IMG/VR virus record: IMGVR_UViG_3300042544_002197
Location: 1-64,000 of that record
Strand: one strand, 5' to 3'
DNA: 64,000 nt
Source of the DNA: a virus
The notes below the pieces were generated by a model, which saw only the letters and a program-made list of their open reading frames with translations, was not told the origin of the DNA and did no database searches. Made by a program: the position numbers and the translations under genes. Shown one piece after another: positions 32,446 through 42,100 of this stretch. Positions within the stretch are counted from its first letter, which is position 1, and each line of letters begins with the position of its first letter.

Positions 32446-33158
32446 TAATTTAATTGTTTGTTTCTAGCAGCTAAAATATATTCATTTAATCGTTTGTGTT
32501 TTTCGTTTTCATGATATTCATTATATTCTCTTGTGTATCGTTCATGTAGTTCTTCATATTTTTCTGTCCCAAAATTGTAAGAATAATCTGGTACAAATAT
32601 ATTATGTTTATTTTTAATGAACATATCGGGAACACCCACTTTAAAACATAACCAATGTTCTGGTCTACCTGCGGTAACTGTATCAGTTTCCCATAAACCT
32701 CTAATTAATTTATTTGTATCTCTAACAACTTCACTAAAATTATCTATATGCCAAAAATGCGAAAAATCTTTGTTAAATCTTGAAAAACTATTGAATTCAT
32801 AATCAGGGTCGTAGTGTATATATGGTTTTCCATTTCTATCAAAACACGGAAAAGACGGATGTCCATATTTTTCTTTTCTTTCTGCCGGCACATTGAATGT
32901 CGGGTACGGTAATGTGAATTTATTAAAATTTTCACATGGTTGTTCTAAATAATGTCCACGATGTTTACCGGCCTCATCTTCATTACCTCCTCTTCTATTG
33001 GTGTGAATCAAATCAATACCCATTTTATTTGGGTTATTTTTTAAAATATACCCATGTGTTTGGTATAATGCAGGAATCGCAACTAACCTAACTGGTTTAT
33101 CTTCATATGATACGGATTCGTTGGTTCCTCTGTAGTTTCCTGTTAAATGTACTGCCAT
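32445..33158 (-). CDS. Hypothetical 237-aa protein between gp46 and gp47 genes
   Basis: A protein rich in His, Tyr, Asn and Phe, starting MAVHLTGNYRGTNESVSYED, with repeated aromatic/His patches (GKHRGHYLEQP; FSHFWHIDNFSE; RPEHWLCFKVGVPDMF) and a charged helical end (EYNEYHENEKHKRLNEYI). The His and Asp residues could coordinate metal, but no catalytic pattern is recognised. It is coupled by TAATG overlaps on both sides, so it is made along with the recombination subunits. Confidence 0.7.
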   Translation of the reverse strand: MAVHLTGNYRGTNESVSYEDKPVRLVAIPALYQTHGYILKNNPNKMGIDLIHTNRRGGNEDEAGKHRGHYLEQPCENFNKFTLPYPTFNVPAERKEKYGHPSFPCFDRNGKPYIHYDPDYEFNSFSRFNKDFSHFWHIDNFSEVVRDTNKLIRGLWETDTVTAGRPEHWLCFKVGVPDMFIKNKHNIFVPDYSYNFGTEKYEELHERYTREYNEYHENEKHKRLNEYILAARNKQLN

Positions 33159-33469
33159 TATTTGATTCTACTTTCTTCAAAAAATTCTATGATTCCGTTT
33201 ATTGCCCAAACTATCCCCGCGGTAAACATACCATCGAAGAAAAGATTGATAATCCAAAGGGTATCAAAATACTTTGTTGTTATACTACCCAAAACAAGTG
33301 ACATAAAAAATCCAACCCAAGTTGAAGTACACAATGTACAACTTATTAAGTCACCAAAAAACTTTGAGTGTGCTTTTATCCATATACGTTGGTTTTCAAA
33401 AATTGCTCCCCAAACAAGTATACTTGTCATTCCGTAGGCCATAAATGCCCATAATAATAATGTTCCCAT
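33158..33469 (-). CDS. DUF1360-like small membrane protein (103 aa)
   Basis: An integral membrane protein with three or four hydrophobic helices: MGTLLLWAFMAYGMTSILVW, a middle helix around VGFFMSLVLG, and IINLFFDGMFTAGIVWAING. Between the first two is LISCTLCTSTWVGF; a C-x2-C-x3-W motif of this kind is typical of DUF1360 proteins. It ends in a short charged tail. Its function is not known. It lies between replication genes but is probably a membrane or lysis-timing accessory. Coupled by TAATG to the 237-aa gene. Confidence 0.7.
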   Translation of the reverse strand: MGTLLLWAFMAYGMTSILVWGAIFENQRIWIKAHSKFFGDLISCTLCTSTWVGFFMSLVLGSITTKYFDTLWIINLFFDGMFTAGIVWAINGIIEFFEESRIK

Positions 33470-33517
33470 GTTTTATATATTTTAGTTAATATAAGAAAAT
33501 TTATTGTTAAAAACAAA

Positions 33518-34069
33518 CTATTCGTCATATAAACTATTCAAATCACTATTCTTCATAAAAGAACCCTTGTTGAATTTATTTAATGCGTTTGTTAATTTTT
33601 CTAATTCTTCTTTTAATTTTATGTTTTCTTCACTTAATCTATCAACCTCTTTTGTGTCTACAATTTTTAATGGTACCTCAACAATAACTTCTTTGATTAT
33701 TTCAATAGGGACTTCTTTTATAACTTCATTAGTAATAATTTGTGTGTCCCCCTTTACTTCTATGGGTACTTCTTTAATAACCTCTACTATTTTTTCAATT
33801 GGTACTTCTCTAATAACCTCAACAATTTTCTCGACAGGAACTTCTTTTATTATTTCAACTATCTTTTCAACCATCACCTCCTTAATAACTTCAACTATTT
33901 TTTCTTTTTCTGTTGAATTTCCAAATGGTGTTTCCCCATACTTCAACAAGGAAAATCCTTTATTGAAGGTTTCATTTGCAATTTTATTAATGTCTTTTAT
34001 ATTATTTAACTCACAATAAAGAAGAAATTCTTTATCCAAGGTTAACGTGTGCTTCTTCTCCATTTTCAA
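33518..34069 (-). CDS. Repeat-rich coiled protein (183 aa)
   Basis: Residues ~55-135 are tandem copies of a ~11-residue unit of the type VEKIVEVIKEVP, at least seven, broken by GDTQIITNE. The N-terminal 55 residues (starting MKMEKKHTLTLDKEFLLYCE) are globular-like, and the C-terminal ~40 a leucine-heptad coil (LSEENIKLKEELEKLTNALN). The repeats should form an elongated, Pro-interrupted helix or strand stack. It overlaps the end of the gp47-like gene by 38 bases. A scaffold or spacer role near the nuclease is possible; unrecognised. Confidence 0.7.
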   Translation of the reverse strand: MKMEKKHTLTLDKEFLLYCELNNIKDINKIANETFNKGFSLLKYGETPFGNSTEKEKIVEVIKEVMVEKIVEIIKEVPVEKIVEVIREVPIEKIVEVIKEVPIEVKGDTQIITNEVIKEVPIEIIKEVIVEVPLKIVDTKEVDRLSEENIKLKEELEKLTNALNKFNKGSFMKNSDLNSLYDE

Positions 34070-34856
34070 TGTCTTTTATGTCTGATATGGTGAAATGTAG
34101 GAATGGTTGTTCGTTTGGTAAATCGTGAAATGTGTACTCATCAGTAGTAACATCGTATATACCGTATCCGTGATGTTTAACCGTTTCACCAAAATTTTGT
34201 TGAATTAAACTACCTACCATTATTGCTTTACCACCATTTGGTAATGTAAATTGTTGTCTCTTGTGGATATCTCCACATAATAATAAATCCAAATCAACAA
34301 AGTTTAATTGGTCATATGCATCTTCAAACTCATAACCTAAGTCAGTTGACAGCCCCATAATTGGTCCGTGAAATAATCCAACAGTTAATAACCCTTCTTG
34401 TTTTGTGAAATCAGGTCTTGCGTTGTGTTGATATAATGAATAAACAACCCATTGAACGCTACCATCGGTATCAATATAATCACCACTATCTTTTAGGTAT
34501 GTGATGTGTTGATTGTCTAATAATTGAACGACTGGTGTTATACTATCCATACGTTGTGTATTATTCTCCAAGAAATCGTGATTACCCGGTATGATTACAA
34601 CCTTACCAAAACGAGTTAACTCTTTTAAAAACCAACTCGTTAATAATAATTGTTCATTTGAGATATTAATTTTTTGATGTGCGATATCACCCGCAACAAC
34701 AATTCTAATTTCGTTATGCGATATATTTTCATCTGCCCATTCTAAAAATTTTACACTTAATTCGCCCAACAGTTTTTCAAATTGATTCTTATATAAATCG
34801 TGCATTTGAATTGTACGAATGTGTAAATCAGCAATGTGTATGATTTTCTTTACCAT
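34032..34856 (-). CDS. gp47/SbcD-like recombination nuclease subunit (274 aa)
   Basis: A metallophosphoesterase with its motifs in order: HIADLHIRT (Asp-x-His), VVAGDIAHQ, VIIPGNHDFLE, LFHGPI and LLCGDIHKRQ. These coordinate two metals for Mre11/SbcD-type exo/endonuclease action. It would pair with the gp46-like ATPase. At 274 aa it is shorter than T4 gp47 or SbcD and appears to keep only the catalytic domain plus a short cap (residues ~230-274), so the ATPase-binding region may be reduced or supplied by another protein. It overlaps the upstream PD-(D/E)XK nuclease gene by seven bases. Confidence 0.9.
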   Translation of the reverse strand: MVKKIIHIADLHIRTIQMHDLYKNQFEKLLGELSVKFLEWADENISHNEIRIVVAGDIAHQKINISNEQLLLTSWFLKELTRFGKVVIIPGNHDFLENNTQRMDSITPVVQLLDNQHITYLKDSGDYIDTDGSVQWVVYSLYQHNARPDFTKQEGLLTVGLFHGPIMGLSTDLGYEFEDAYDQLNFVDLDLLLCGDIHKRQQFTLPNGGKAIMVGSLIQQNFGETVKHHGYGIYDVTTDEYTFHDLPNEQPFLHFTISDIKDIENGEEAHVNLG

Positions 34857-35710
34857 CTTTTAATATAATTTGATAAGTCCATTGTTAAAATTGCATTGTT
34901 AATTTGTGACGGGACTTTATATTCCACAAATGTTGCATCATCTTTTAATAAAACCACCACATTACCTAACAATTTAGTATCGTTGTATTTTGTTTCTTTT
35001 AACATTTTACGTAACAACCTACCATATAATGGAAGTTGTAAATAATAATGACCTAATGCATTATCATGATAATTGTTAAATGGTGGGTACAATTTACCAG
35101 TATAATGATGTACTTCAAAGTTTTTTGGTTGATTTGTTTTCCAATCGGTAATAACAAACCCAAAATTATCTTTCTCTTTAGTTTCCATTAACCACACCTT
35201 ATCAGGTTGTCCTGTGTATTGTTCTTCAGGATCACCTAATACGATTTCAGTATCTAATAATACTCCACCTCTTTCTAACATTAAATCAAGAAATTGTTTT
35301 CCCGCAATAATCATATTATCACTCTTACGTTGTTGTTCTTCGTTGATTTCGAATATCGGTTGTCTAACTTCTTTGTAATTATCAAACCTACCAATCAAAT
35401 CGGATTCCAATTCAAAGTGAACTCTACTACCCATGTTGGTTGATAGGTCACCTGCTTGTTTCCATTCCGCGAGTAATTGTGCTTGACCTTCGGGGTCTCC
35501 TTTTGACATACGAAGTGCCATACCTTCAGCATCAAATGGTTTATGAAATTTCTTTATGATTTTAGAAACTGAAGGAAAATTCTTTTTAACAACACCGTCA
35601 ACATCTTTCATGTGATAGATATGTTGTTCTTCTATGAATGTTAATTCTAATTCTTGTCTTTTCTTTTCTAATAAGTCGTTAATCTCTAATGAGATGTCTT
35701 TTAAATTCAT
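34850..35710 (-). CDS. PD-(D/E)XK nuclease (RecB/Cas4-like), 286 aa
   Basis: Residues ~95-245 show the RecB-type nuclease pattern: GSRVHFELESD (motif with His and Glu), TEIVLGDPEEQYTGQPDKVW (with the catalytic Asp in GxPD), FVITDWKTNQ (D-x-K) and LGHYYLQLPLYGRLL (Q-x3-Y). The N-terminal part (FIEEQHIYHMKDVDGV) is common in phage exonucleases of this type. No Cys cluster for a 4Fe-4S centre is seen, so it is not a typical Cas4. It probably degrades or trims DNA ends in recombination. It overlaps its neighbours on both sides in the replication operon. Confidence 0.85.
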   Translation of the reverse strand: MNLKDISLEINDLLEKKRQELELTFIEEQHIYHMKDVDGVVKKNFPSVSKIIKKFHKPFDAEGMALRMSKGDPEGQAQLLAEWKQAGDLSTNMGSRVHFELESDLIGRFDNYKEVRQPIFEINEEQQRKSDNMIIAGKQFLDLMLERGGVLLDTEIVLGDPEEQYTGQPDKVWLMETKEKDNFGFVITDWKTNQPKNFEVHHYTGKLYPPFNNYHDNALGHYYLQLPLYGRLLRKMLKETKYNDTKLLGNVVVLLKDDATFVEYKVPSQINNAILTMDLSNYIKRW

Positions 35711-36654
35711 TAATCTAGTTGTTTTATTTTATAATTTTCTAATTTTCCTTGTAAGTCGGCAATATCTTTATCACCCTCTAATTTAATTGCAAAAACCCTA
35801 CCCATTAATTTACCACAATTTAATTTATGATATAATCTTTCGGCATCATTCCAAGCATCTGGATCAAGAACAATAATTATTTTACCTTTAACCTTTTCAT
35901 ATAGAGTGTGAAATAAATGCTCACTCATAAATTTTCCTAACAATGGAATTGCGTTAGGTATGAATATACTATCAAATGCACCCTCCACAATGTATATTGT
36001 TTCATTCCAATCAACCAAGTACTCGTTGAATATGATGAGTTCCTTTTGTGCCTCAGGATTCTTATATTTCATCTTTGTTCTATTCAAATAAGAACGTGCA
36101 ATAAAATAATTAATTCTCCTTTCACAATCATACGATGGGATGATAATTCTATTTTCGTAGATACCTCTATAACAAAAACCAATGTTGTACATCTGTACCA
36201 TTAAGTCAGTTATGTTTCTACTTTTTATATAGTTGTATGCTTGTTTATAATATGGTGTCATTTTAAGACCCTCACTCGCTTCTTTAAATGGTATGAAGTC
36301 TTGAGGTAGTTTTACTGTCTTATAAACACGTTTACTAAAATCTTCACCTTCGTCAGGTTTCAATAATAGATAATTTTTTAATTGTTTTGGATTACCGAAT
36401 TTTTTAACCAATTTAAAAATTGATCCGTGAGTTTCGTGTGATTCGGCACACACCCAACATTTAAAAACATTGTATTTGTAGTTGACCTCTAAATTTCCTT
36501 TTCCGTCACCGTGGTCCAATCCTTTTATGTCATATGAACACACTGGACAATCAAAAGACATCTGTCCTTTATAATCATTATGCATGTTAGAGTCACCCAA
36601 AATATCTTCGAGAATTTCAATAACAGGAGAATAGTCAACTTCTTGATTTACCAT
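35710..36654 (-). CDS. DnaG-type DNA primase (314 aa)
   Basis: The N-terminal zinc-binding region has Cys pairs CPVC (36-39) and CWVC (66-69). After a linker comes a TOPRIM-like catalytic core with IYIVEGAFDSIFIPNA (Glu motif) and IIIVLDPDAWNDAERLYHKL (Asp-x-Asp motif). It synthesises RNA primers for lagging-strand replication, as does T4 gp61. The frame stays open upstream to a GTG at 36708, but that part encodes a Phe/Tyr string through a terminator T-tract, so I chose the ATG at 36654 (MVNQEVDYSPVIEI). A TATATTTC box lies six bases upstream. Confidence 0.88.
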   Translation of the reverse strand: MVNQEVDYSPVIEILEDILGDSNMHNDYKGQMSFDCPVCSYDIKGLDHGDGKGNLEVNYKYNVFKCWVCAESHETHGSIFKLVKKFGNPKQLKNYLLLKPDEGEDFSKRVYKTVKLPQDFIPFKEASEGLKMTPYYKQAYNYIKSRNITDLMVQMYNIGFCYRGIYENRIIIPSYDCERRINYFIARSYLNRTKMKYKNPEAQKELIIFNEYLVDWNETIYIVEGAFDSIFIPNAIPLLGKFMSEHLFHTLYEKVKGKIIIVLDPDAWNDAERLYHKLNCGKLMGRVFAIKLEGDKDIADLQGKLENYKIKQLD

Positions 36655-36660
36655 ACTATA

Positions 36661-36668
36661 GAAATATA
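36661..36668 (-). promoter_or_regulatory. TATATTTC box upstream of the primase
   Basis: A near match to TAnnTTTG on the minus strand, located just after a strong terminator and six bases before the primase ATG. It would restart transcription for the primase-gp47 run. Confidence 0.4.
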
Positions 36669-36683
36669 TGTAAAAAAATTGAT

Positions 36684-36718
36684 AAAAAAAAATCCCCCGG
36701 AACACCACCTCCGAGGGA
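36684..36718 (-). terminator. Rho-independent terminator with T9 tract
   Basis: On the minus strand TCCCTCGGA and TCCGGGGGA pair (9 bp with a G-U pair; 36693-36718) around an 8-base loop, then nine T (36684-36692). It ends transcription from the RuvC-like gene or from the candidate small RNA. Confidence 0.85.
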
Positions 36719-36752
36719 AACCAACCAAAAGTGTATTTCTACACTTCCCGTC
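36684..36752 (-). ncRNA. Candidate ~70-nt small RNA between the RuvC-like and primase genes
   Basis: Within the 140-base gap, a TATTTATA box (36759-36766) is followed about seven bases later by a region with two hairpins: AAGTGTA-GAAA-TACACTT (36729-36746) and the G/C-rich terminator stem, ending in T9. A promoter, compact structure and terminator without an ORF suggest a short transcript. It could instead be only the 3' end of the upstream mRNA. No known RNA family is recognised. Confidence 0.35.
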
Positions 36753-36758
36753 TTCTTT

Positions 36759-36766
36759 TATAAATA
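36759..36766 (-). promoter_or_regulatory. TATTTATA box upstream of the hairpin region
   Basis: TATTTATA on the minus strand, 29 bases after the stop of the RuvC-like gene and 13 bases before the first hairpin. No coding start follows within 90 bases. Confidence 0.35.
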
Positions 36767-36794
36767 TATGATAAACAAACCGTAAAGTAAAATG

Positions 36795-37412
36795 TTAGTT
36801 GCCGGATTTTTCTAATCTATTCATGTTAACATAACCAATCACACAAGTTGCGGCATCAGCCATATCGTAATTTTCTTTTTTAAGATTACCTGTTTTACCA
36901 TATAACCAATTAACATCAGGACATACTGCATTTACATGTTCCCAAATTACATGTTTCTTATCTATGTCTCTTGGGTAACCACCAAATAAAACATTACGAC
37001 CTTTGTCATTTGCCCCAACTAAATCAGGGAATGCAAATTTTCTTGAATTATATGTCGAAATAAATGTTGGTAAAATTCCCAATACATCATAACATGACTT
37101 GAGAATCAATGTGTTATATCTTAATAAGGTTCCAATTGTATACACATTATTCGATTGTAATAATGGTTCCTCAATTATGACACGGGTAATACCAACATCT
37201 TTATATCCTAATAAATGTTTTTTAAACGCTTCCGCCTTTAAGATTAATTCTTCAATCTTATCTTCAGGTTGAGGTTTAATTTTTGGGGAAAAATGTGTTA
37301 ATTCTAATAATTTAGACCCTGTCATATCGAACAGTGCCCACCCAATTGTCTTGGTCGAAATATCGAGTCCTAAGATTTTTGGCTTGTTTTTTAATTTTAC
37401 ATCTATACTCAT
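36795..37412 (-). CDS. RuvC-like Holliday junction resolvase (205 aa)
   Basis: RNase H-fold nuclease motifs: ILGLDISTKTIGWAL with Asp17, RVIIEEPLL with Glu81/82, and a C-terminal YDMADAATCVIGY with the last acidic residues. This is the RuvC/poxvirus resolvase pattern: D in the first strand, E in the fourth, DxxDA near the end. It would cleave four-way junctions produced by recombination-driven replication and clear branches before packaging. A TATATTG box lies four bases before the ATG, and a terminator follows the gene. Confidence 0.82.
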   Translation of the reverse strand: MSIDVKLKNKPKILGLDISTKTIGWALFDMTGSKLLELTHFSPKIKPQPEDKIEELILKAEAFKKHLLGYKDVGITRVIIEEPLLQSNNVYTIGTLLRYNTLILKSCYDVLGILPTFISTYNSRKFAFPDLVGANDKGRNVLFGGYPRDIDKKHVIWEHVNAVCPDVNWLYGKTGNLKKENYDMADAATCVIGYVNMNRLEKSGN

Positions 37413-37416
37413 ATAA

Positions 37417-37423
37417 CAATATA
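37417..37423 (-). promoter_or_regulatory. TATATTG box upstream of the RuvC-like gene
   Basis: TATATTG on the minus strand in the 39-base gap after the 538-aa structural gene, four bases before the ATG at 37412. Similar to the -7 box class used by the replication genes. Confidence 0.35.
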
Positions 37424-37451
37424 TAATGAATATTTTTAGAAATGTAAAGCC

Positions 37452-39068
37452 TTAGAAATCAAGTTTTACATTAAACACTTGAATAGCGTCTCTTTTTGTG
37501 GGTGCACTAAACTTACCCGTAACCATCGTTTCTTTATTTGAATTTAATAAAGCAACTTCTGTAATATATTTATATCCAGATTTTTCAGTACCGTCTGGAT
37601 TATATTTTGTTGGATTTTGAGATGTTTCGAATTTACCAGCGGGTAAATTAATAACGAAATTCATTACTTGAACATCCGTCCCAATTACAGTACTTACGGT
37701 CCCTTCCGTATATGTTCTTTCTTTTCCAAAATTAGTTAAAGAAGATGTGTATTGTGTTGTTCCACTTAAAGTAATTTTACTTTGATTGATTGTAAATGTG
37801 TGTCCGTTTTGTAAATCTGTTATACTACTTAATTCTCCTGTGAAATTTATTGAGTTCCAATCATTTGGGAGTGGTTGCTCTCCGTTATCTGTAAATTGAT
37901 ACAGTATGTGAATTTGTGTTGCATTATAACCACTATTTAAATGTTTAAATCCCCCACTATTAAATTTAACAGTAACATTCTCATCATTAGTTGTACCCGT
38001 TACTTTCATAAAATAACTACAAGGTAAATCTCCTGACACTGTACCTCCACTTAAAACATATGTTACCCATAACGTTTGACCTGTTGTTAAACCTGTAATT
38101 GGGTTATCATTTGTAATATAACTACTAACTTTTGGTGCTGTTAGAGTATAATTTCTGGTAGAACCTGTATCTAAAACCGCAACAATTTCTTGATCATCAA
38201 ATACTATAATTTTTTGATTAAAGAAAATTTTACCGACACTATATTCATTAACGTCTAATAAATCAACATAATCAAGTTGGAAGTCTGAATTATATTCACT
38301 TGTTACTGATTTTGTTTTTCCCGTACTCATATGAAATATTGTACCTGTGGAATTATCACTTAATCTATGATACATTAAATTTGGTATTGTAACTTCAAAA
38401 AAATCAACATCTTTTTTATTACTAGGATTTTTAGTTGTATCATATATTGGAGTACCACTATAGTTACTAATATAGTCATCATATTTAAAAAACTTATACG
38501 GATCAACTGTAGTACCACTTTCTGAATAATGTAAAATTGCAATTGAATTTTGTTCTTCAGGTAATATTTCAACCTCTTCTAACATTGTGTTTCTTATTGT
38601 TGTACCTGTTATTGTTCCTCCCGAATAGTTAACAAAAGTTTGACCTGTTGAAGATGTGTATCCTAAATAACTTTTAACACCACTATAAACATTGCTTTGA
38701 TAGTCTTTTAATGCTATTGTATCACTAACACCTAATGGTTTATTTTCCCAAACTGTGTTTAATGTCCATCCACTATTCGCTGTGATTATATTTCTACATT
38801 GTTGATTTTCATCATCTGGACTTTCAACGGGGATACCATAAATTGTGGAACCGGTTGCTGAATATAAAAATGGGTACTTAACATGTGTATTTTTATCAAG
38901 TGGTGCGAATACTCGTTGACTTGTAAGACCGCTTAAATTATAATTATATTCAGAATCACCTATAGAAAAATAACTAATTAAGAAATCACCTTTGGCAATG
39001 GCATTTCTACCTGCCTTAGTTAATCTTGCTGAAACTGTGGGTGTAAACCCTGTATTTAAGAAACTCAT
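37452..39068 (-). CDS. Virion structural (tail/baseplate) protein, 538 aa
   Basis: The N-terminus MSFLNTGFTPTVSARLTKAG, then RNAIAKGDFLISYFSIGDSE, is non-repetitive and resembles the attachment domain of baseplate or tail proteins of large myophages. The rest is Thr/Ser/Gly/Tyr-rich beta structure. The end (YKYITEVALLNSNKETMVTG, then SAPTKRDAIQVFNVKLDF) looks like a compact domain, as in tail-fibre-connector proteins. The gene begins 36 bases after the 1312-aa baseplate gene with a TATTTATA box before its ATG. The exact baseplate position is unknown. Confidence 0.75.
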   Translation of the reverse strand: MSFLNTGFTPTVSARLTKAGRNAIAKGDFLISYFSIGDSEYNYNLSGLTSQRVFAPLDKNTHVKYPFLYSATGSTIYGIPVESPDDENQQCRNIITANSGWTLNTVWENKPLGVSDTIALKDYQSNVYSGVKSYLGYTSSTGQTFVNYSGGTITGTTIRNTMLEEVEILPEEQNSIAILHYSESGTTVDPYKFFKYDDYISNYSGTPIYDTTKNPSNKKDVDFFEVTIPNLMYHRLSDNSTGTIFHMSTGKTKSVTSEYNSDFQLDYVDLLDVNEYSVGKIFFNQKIIVFDDQEIVAVLDTGSTRNYTLTAPKVSSYITNDNPITGLTTGQTLWVTYVLSGGTVSGDLPCSYFMKVTGTTNDENVTVKFNSGGFKHLNSGYNATQIHILYQFTDNGEQPLPNDWNSINFTGELSSITDLQNGHTFTINQSKITLSGTTQYTSSLTNFGKERTYTEGTVSTVIGTDVQVMNFVINLPAGKFETSQNPTKYNPDGTEKSGYKYITEVALLNSNKETMVTGKFSAPTKRDAIQVFNVKLDF

Positions 39069-39072
39069 ATTT

Positions 39073-39080
39073 TATAAATA
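39073..39080 (-). promoter_or_regulatory. TATTTATA box before the 538-aa structural gene
   Basis: TATTTATA-AAAT-ATG on the minus strand. The same four-base spacing is found before the 202-aa gene (TATTTATA-GAAT-ATG), so either transcripts are leaderless or the box acts in translation. Confidence 0.4.
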
Positions 39081-39104
39081 TTATTTGTAATTGTTTTATT
39101 TTTA

Positions 39105-42100
39105 TCAACCTCCTGGAAGTGGGTCACCTCCTCCACCGCCGCCAACCACACATTCGGCGGTGTCTGTGTTTTGAATTGTTCCATCATTACTAAATATTCT
39201 TTGATGTGACCCATTTTGGTCGTTAAAAAACCATTCGCCTTGCATAGCTAATCCCGCATCTTCCCATTCTGTTGGGGTGGTTCCATTTAAAAAATATTTA
39301 TAAGTACCATTTAGTACAAACGATTGGTACGGGCTAGTTAATGATTTGGCATTGGCACATGTTAAATAATAAAGATCGGACATTTGCCAACATGTTGAAT
39401 TATTACCTGTTACAACTGCATTCGTCGTATTATATGTTGATGAACATGGATTATTATCAATTTTTAGTTGATATTGAATCCCTGTTGAGCAATATGGTGA
39501 ACCCGAATCAATCCAATTAGCTGAGGTACTTGGTGCTGAGGTTAACATTGAATCTATTGATGTAAATGTTTGGGCTCCGCTTGTTCCGTTACTAAATTGA
39601 TTTCCCGTAAAGTTTGAATTTGTATTTTCATATATATCGTATTGGTAAACAGTACCACTATTACATTCCCATCTTGCCCCACGAGATGTTAAATAAGTAG
39701 GTGCTGTTGATACTGGTGTTTGTGTTGGTGTTGGTGTCATTGATAATGATGGTACAGGTGTGTCACATGGAGTCCAGTCTTGTATAATTCCACTACTATT
39801 AATTGATGCTACCATTGTAAAGTTACCTGAAGTTCCTTGTATTTTAATTGCATACCATTTACCCGCACCATTAGGTGTTGTACCATCGGTTGTTACATTA
39901 CCAGTGTATAATTGATATGTTATTCCTGATGTGATACTTGTTTCATTTACATAAAGGTTACCACTATTTAATTGGGTATATCCAAGATTTAAGGCTAGTT
40001 GTTGTTCGTTTACGCCACATACTTCCGACTTAATTGTTGTTAAATCAACCGTATCTCTTGTCCACGCAGTAACATATGCGGTTCTATTTTCAGGTGGTGG
40101 TGTTGGGTCAGTACAGCCTGTGTAGGTTGTTTTCTGAATATTTCCATTATACGTGTTTGGTACTTCTCTTTGTGTTGTATATGAACCTGTATATGTAAAT
40201 TTAACACTATCACTTGGTCTTACATATCGTTGTCCAATACCTAAATTAGGAATAATAGTTGTAAATGCATATTCCGTACCAGGTGAGCACTCAGACAATT
40301 CATAATATGTAATTAAAATTGTTGGTGTTGGAGTTGTAGTTGGCGTTGGCGTTTGGCTTTGTGTGGCCGCTGGCGTGGCTGCAGGTGTTGATGTTGGCGT
40401 TTGGGTTTGTGTAGCCGCAGGTGTTGCCGTTGGCGTTTGTGTTGGCGTTTGGCTTTGTGTAGCGGCTGGTGTTGCTGTTGCCGTTGGTGTTGCCGTTGGT
40501 GTTGCCGTTATAGTGGCTGTTGGTGTTGCCGTTATAGTAGCTGTTGGTGTAACCGTTAGAGTAGGTGTAGGTGTTGGTGTTTTAGTTTGCGTTGGTGTCG
40601 GTGTTTGAGTTTTGGTTTGTGTTGGTGTAGGTGTGGGTGTTAACGGCATTATATCATCACATTGGTAATCTAAACCGTCTCTTGAATTGTCATTAGGTAT
40701 TGCATATCTTGGTCTAGGATATGTGTGTTTTGATCTATTAAATAAATTATTTTCAGTTAAATTTCCTCCTGTCCATAAAGTCGTTGCTGGAATAAATTGT
40801 TCAATAATTTTCATCCAATTAGGACTCATTTTAGTTATGAACGCATTTAAATCAACATCAGTATAAGGAGTAAAATTTGTATTCTTTACATATTCATTAT
40901 AAACCTGTTCTAATGTAAAGTATGATTTATTATATTTTGATTCACTTGTAGAAATAAAACCATTTAAAACTTCTTTAGTAAATTCTTCGAATGTTACACC
41001 TGACGTATATTGTGGTGTAATTCCCCCGATTGAAATTTCTAAATTTCTTGATTGTCTATAAATGTCATATTCGATGCATTGCGCGGAAGATAAATAAACC
41101 CCAATATTCTTTCTATTAAGAATTAATTTAGAATCGTATTCGTCATCACTAACACTTATTTTTAAATTGTCTATTTTAGGTTCTAATTCAAAACCATATT
41201 CTAATCCAGGTAAAATTCTAAAATAATTAAAATAATCCTCACCGTATGTATAATCTTTAGGTTTAGTTTTTATAGTTTTAGTTCTTCCTGTTAATTGGAA
41301 AACTCCATTGATAGTTGTACCACTAGATGTACTTTCATCTAAAACATCTGAAGACCTATGACTTAATGTTAAATCATACCAACCTGAACCCTTTTGGAAA
41401 AATATATCATCTTTTTCGTTTGTTATTTTTCTAGGTAATCCATCAGTATCGACTGGATATTCATCTCTTGTTAAATTAGTTGTTCCCGTTATTGTATTTT
41501 CAGTAAATCCTGTTCCATTATAACCCGTAATAACAAATTCGGTTTTTGTACCTTGTATTAAATTATAAACGTCATTTTGTACGTTATCATTTAATTTAGA
41601 TTTTACTTTATAAACGTATTCGTTTATTTTAATCATTGGTTCGGGTGCTCCTAAAAATCTTAAAAAGAATTCGATTGAGTTCCTTGTACCTTTTGATTTA
41701 TAAATGTGTGAAAGATTAACTAATAATCTTCTATAAAATTCATGTTCAGATTCAATTAAGTTTTTACCAATTGACTGTCCACCATATACACTATCTTGTC
41801 TTGTGTATAAAGTATCTTCTATATTTTGTTCATTGAATAAATTATGTGAATCTAACCCTAAATTATCTGATAAGTTTTTTAATAGTAAATCTGGAACGTT
41901 ATTAATACCATCATATGTAACATTTCTCATGTTAGCGATGTTATCAATATATTTCTTTACCCTATCAAAACTTTGTCCATATAATTGAAATATTGTTTCT
42001 CCCTTTTTGTCATTTGTGTCGAATTCAAATAACTGTGGTGCTGCTAAAAATCTAACAACTAAGTTAGATTTATAATCATCTATCTCGTCAGCTAAATCAC

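Noticed and set aside
33504-34019. Plus-strand ORF of 171 aa with TSFITS repeats
   Set aside because: Mirror of the VEKIVEVIKEVP repeat gene on the minus strand; no independent start context.
34850-35710. Cas4 as part of a CRISPR system
   Set aside because: There is no Fe-S Cys cluster and no other cas gene; neighbours are recombination and replication genes.
36655-36708. GTG start giving the primase 18 extra residues
   Set aside because: The extension is translated through a terminator stem and T-tract into a Phe/Tyr string; the ATG at 36654 gives a normal primase N-terminus.
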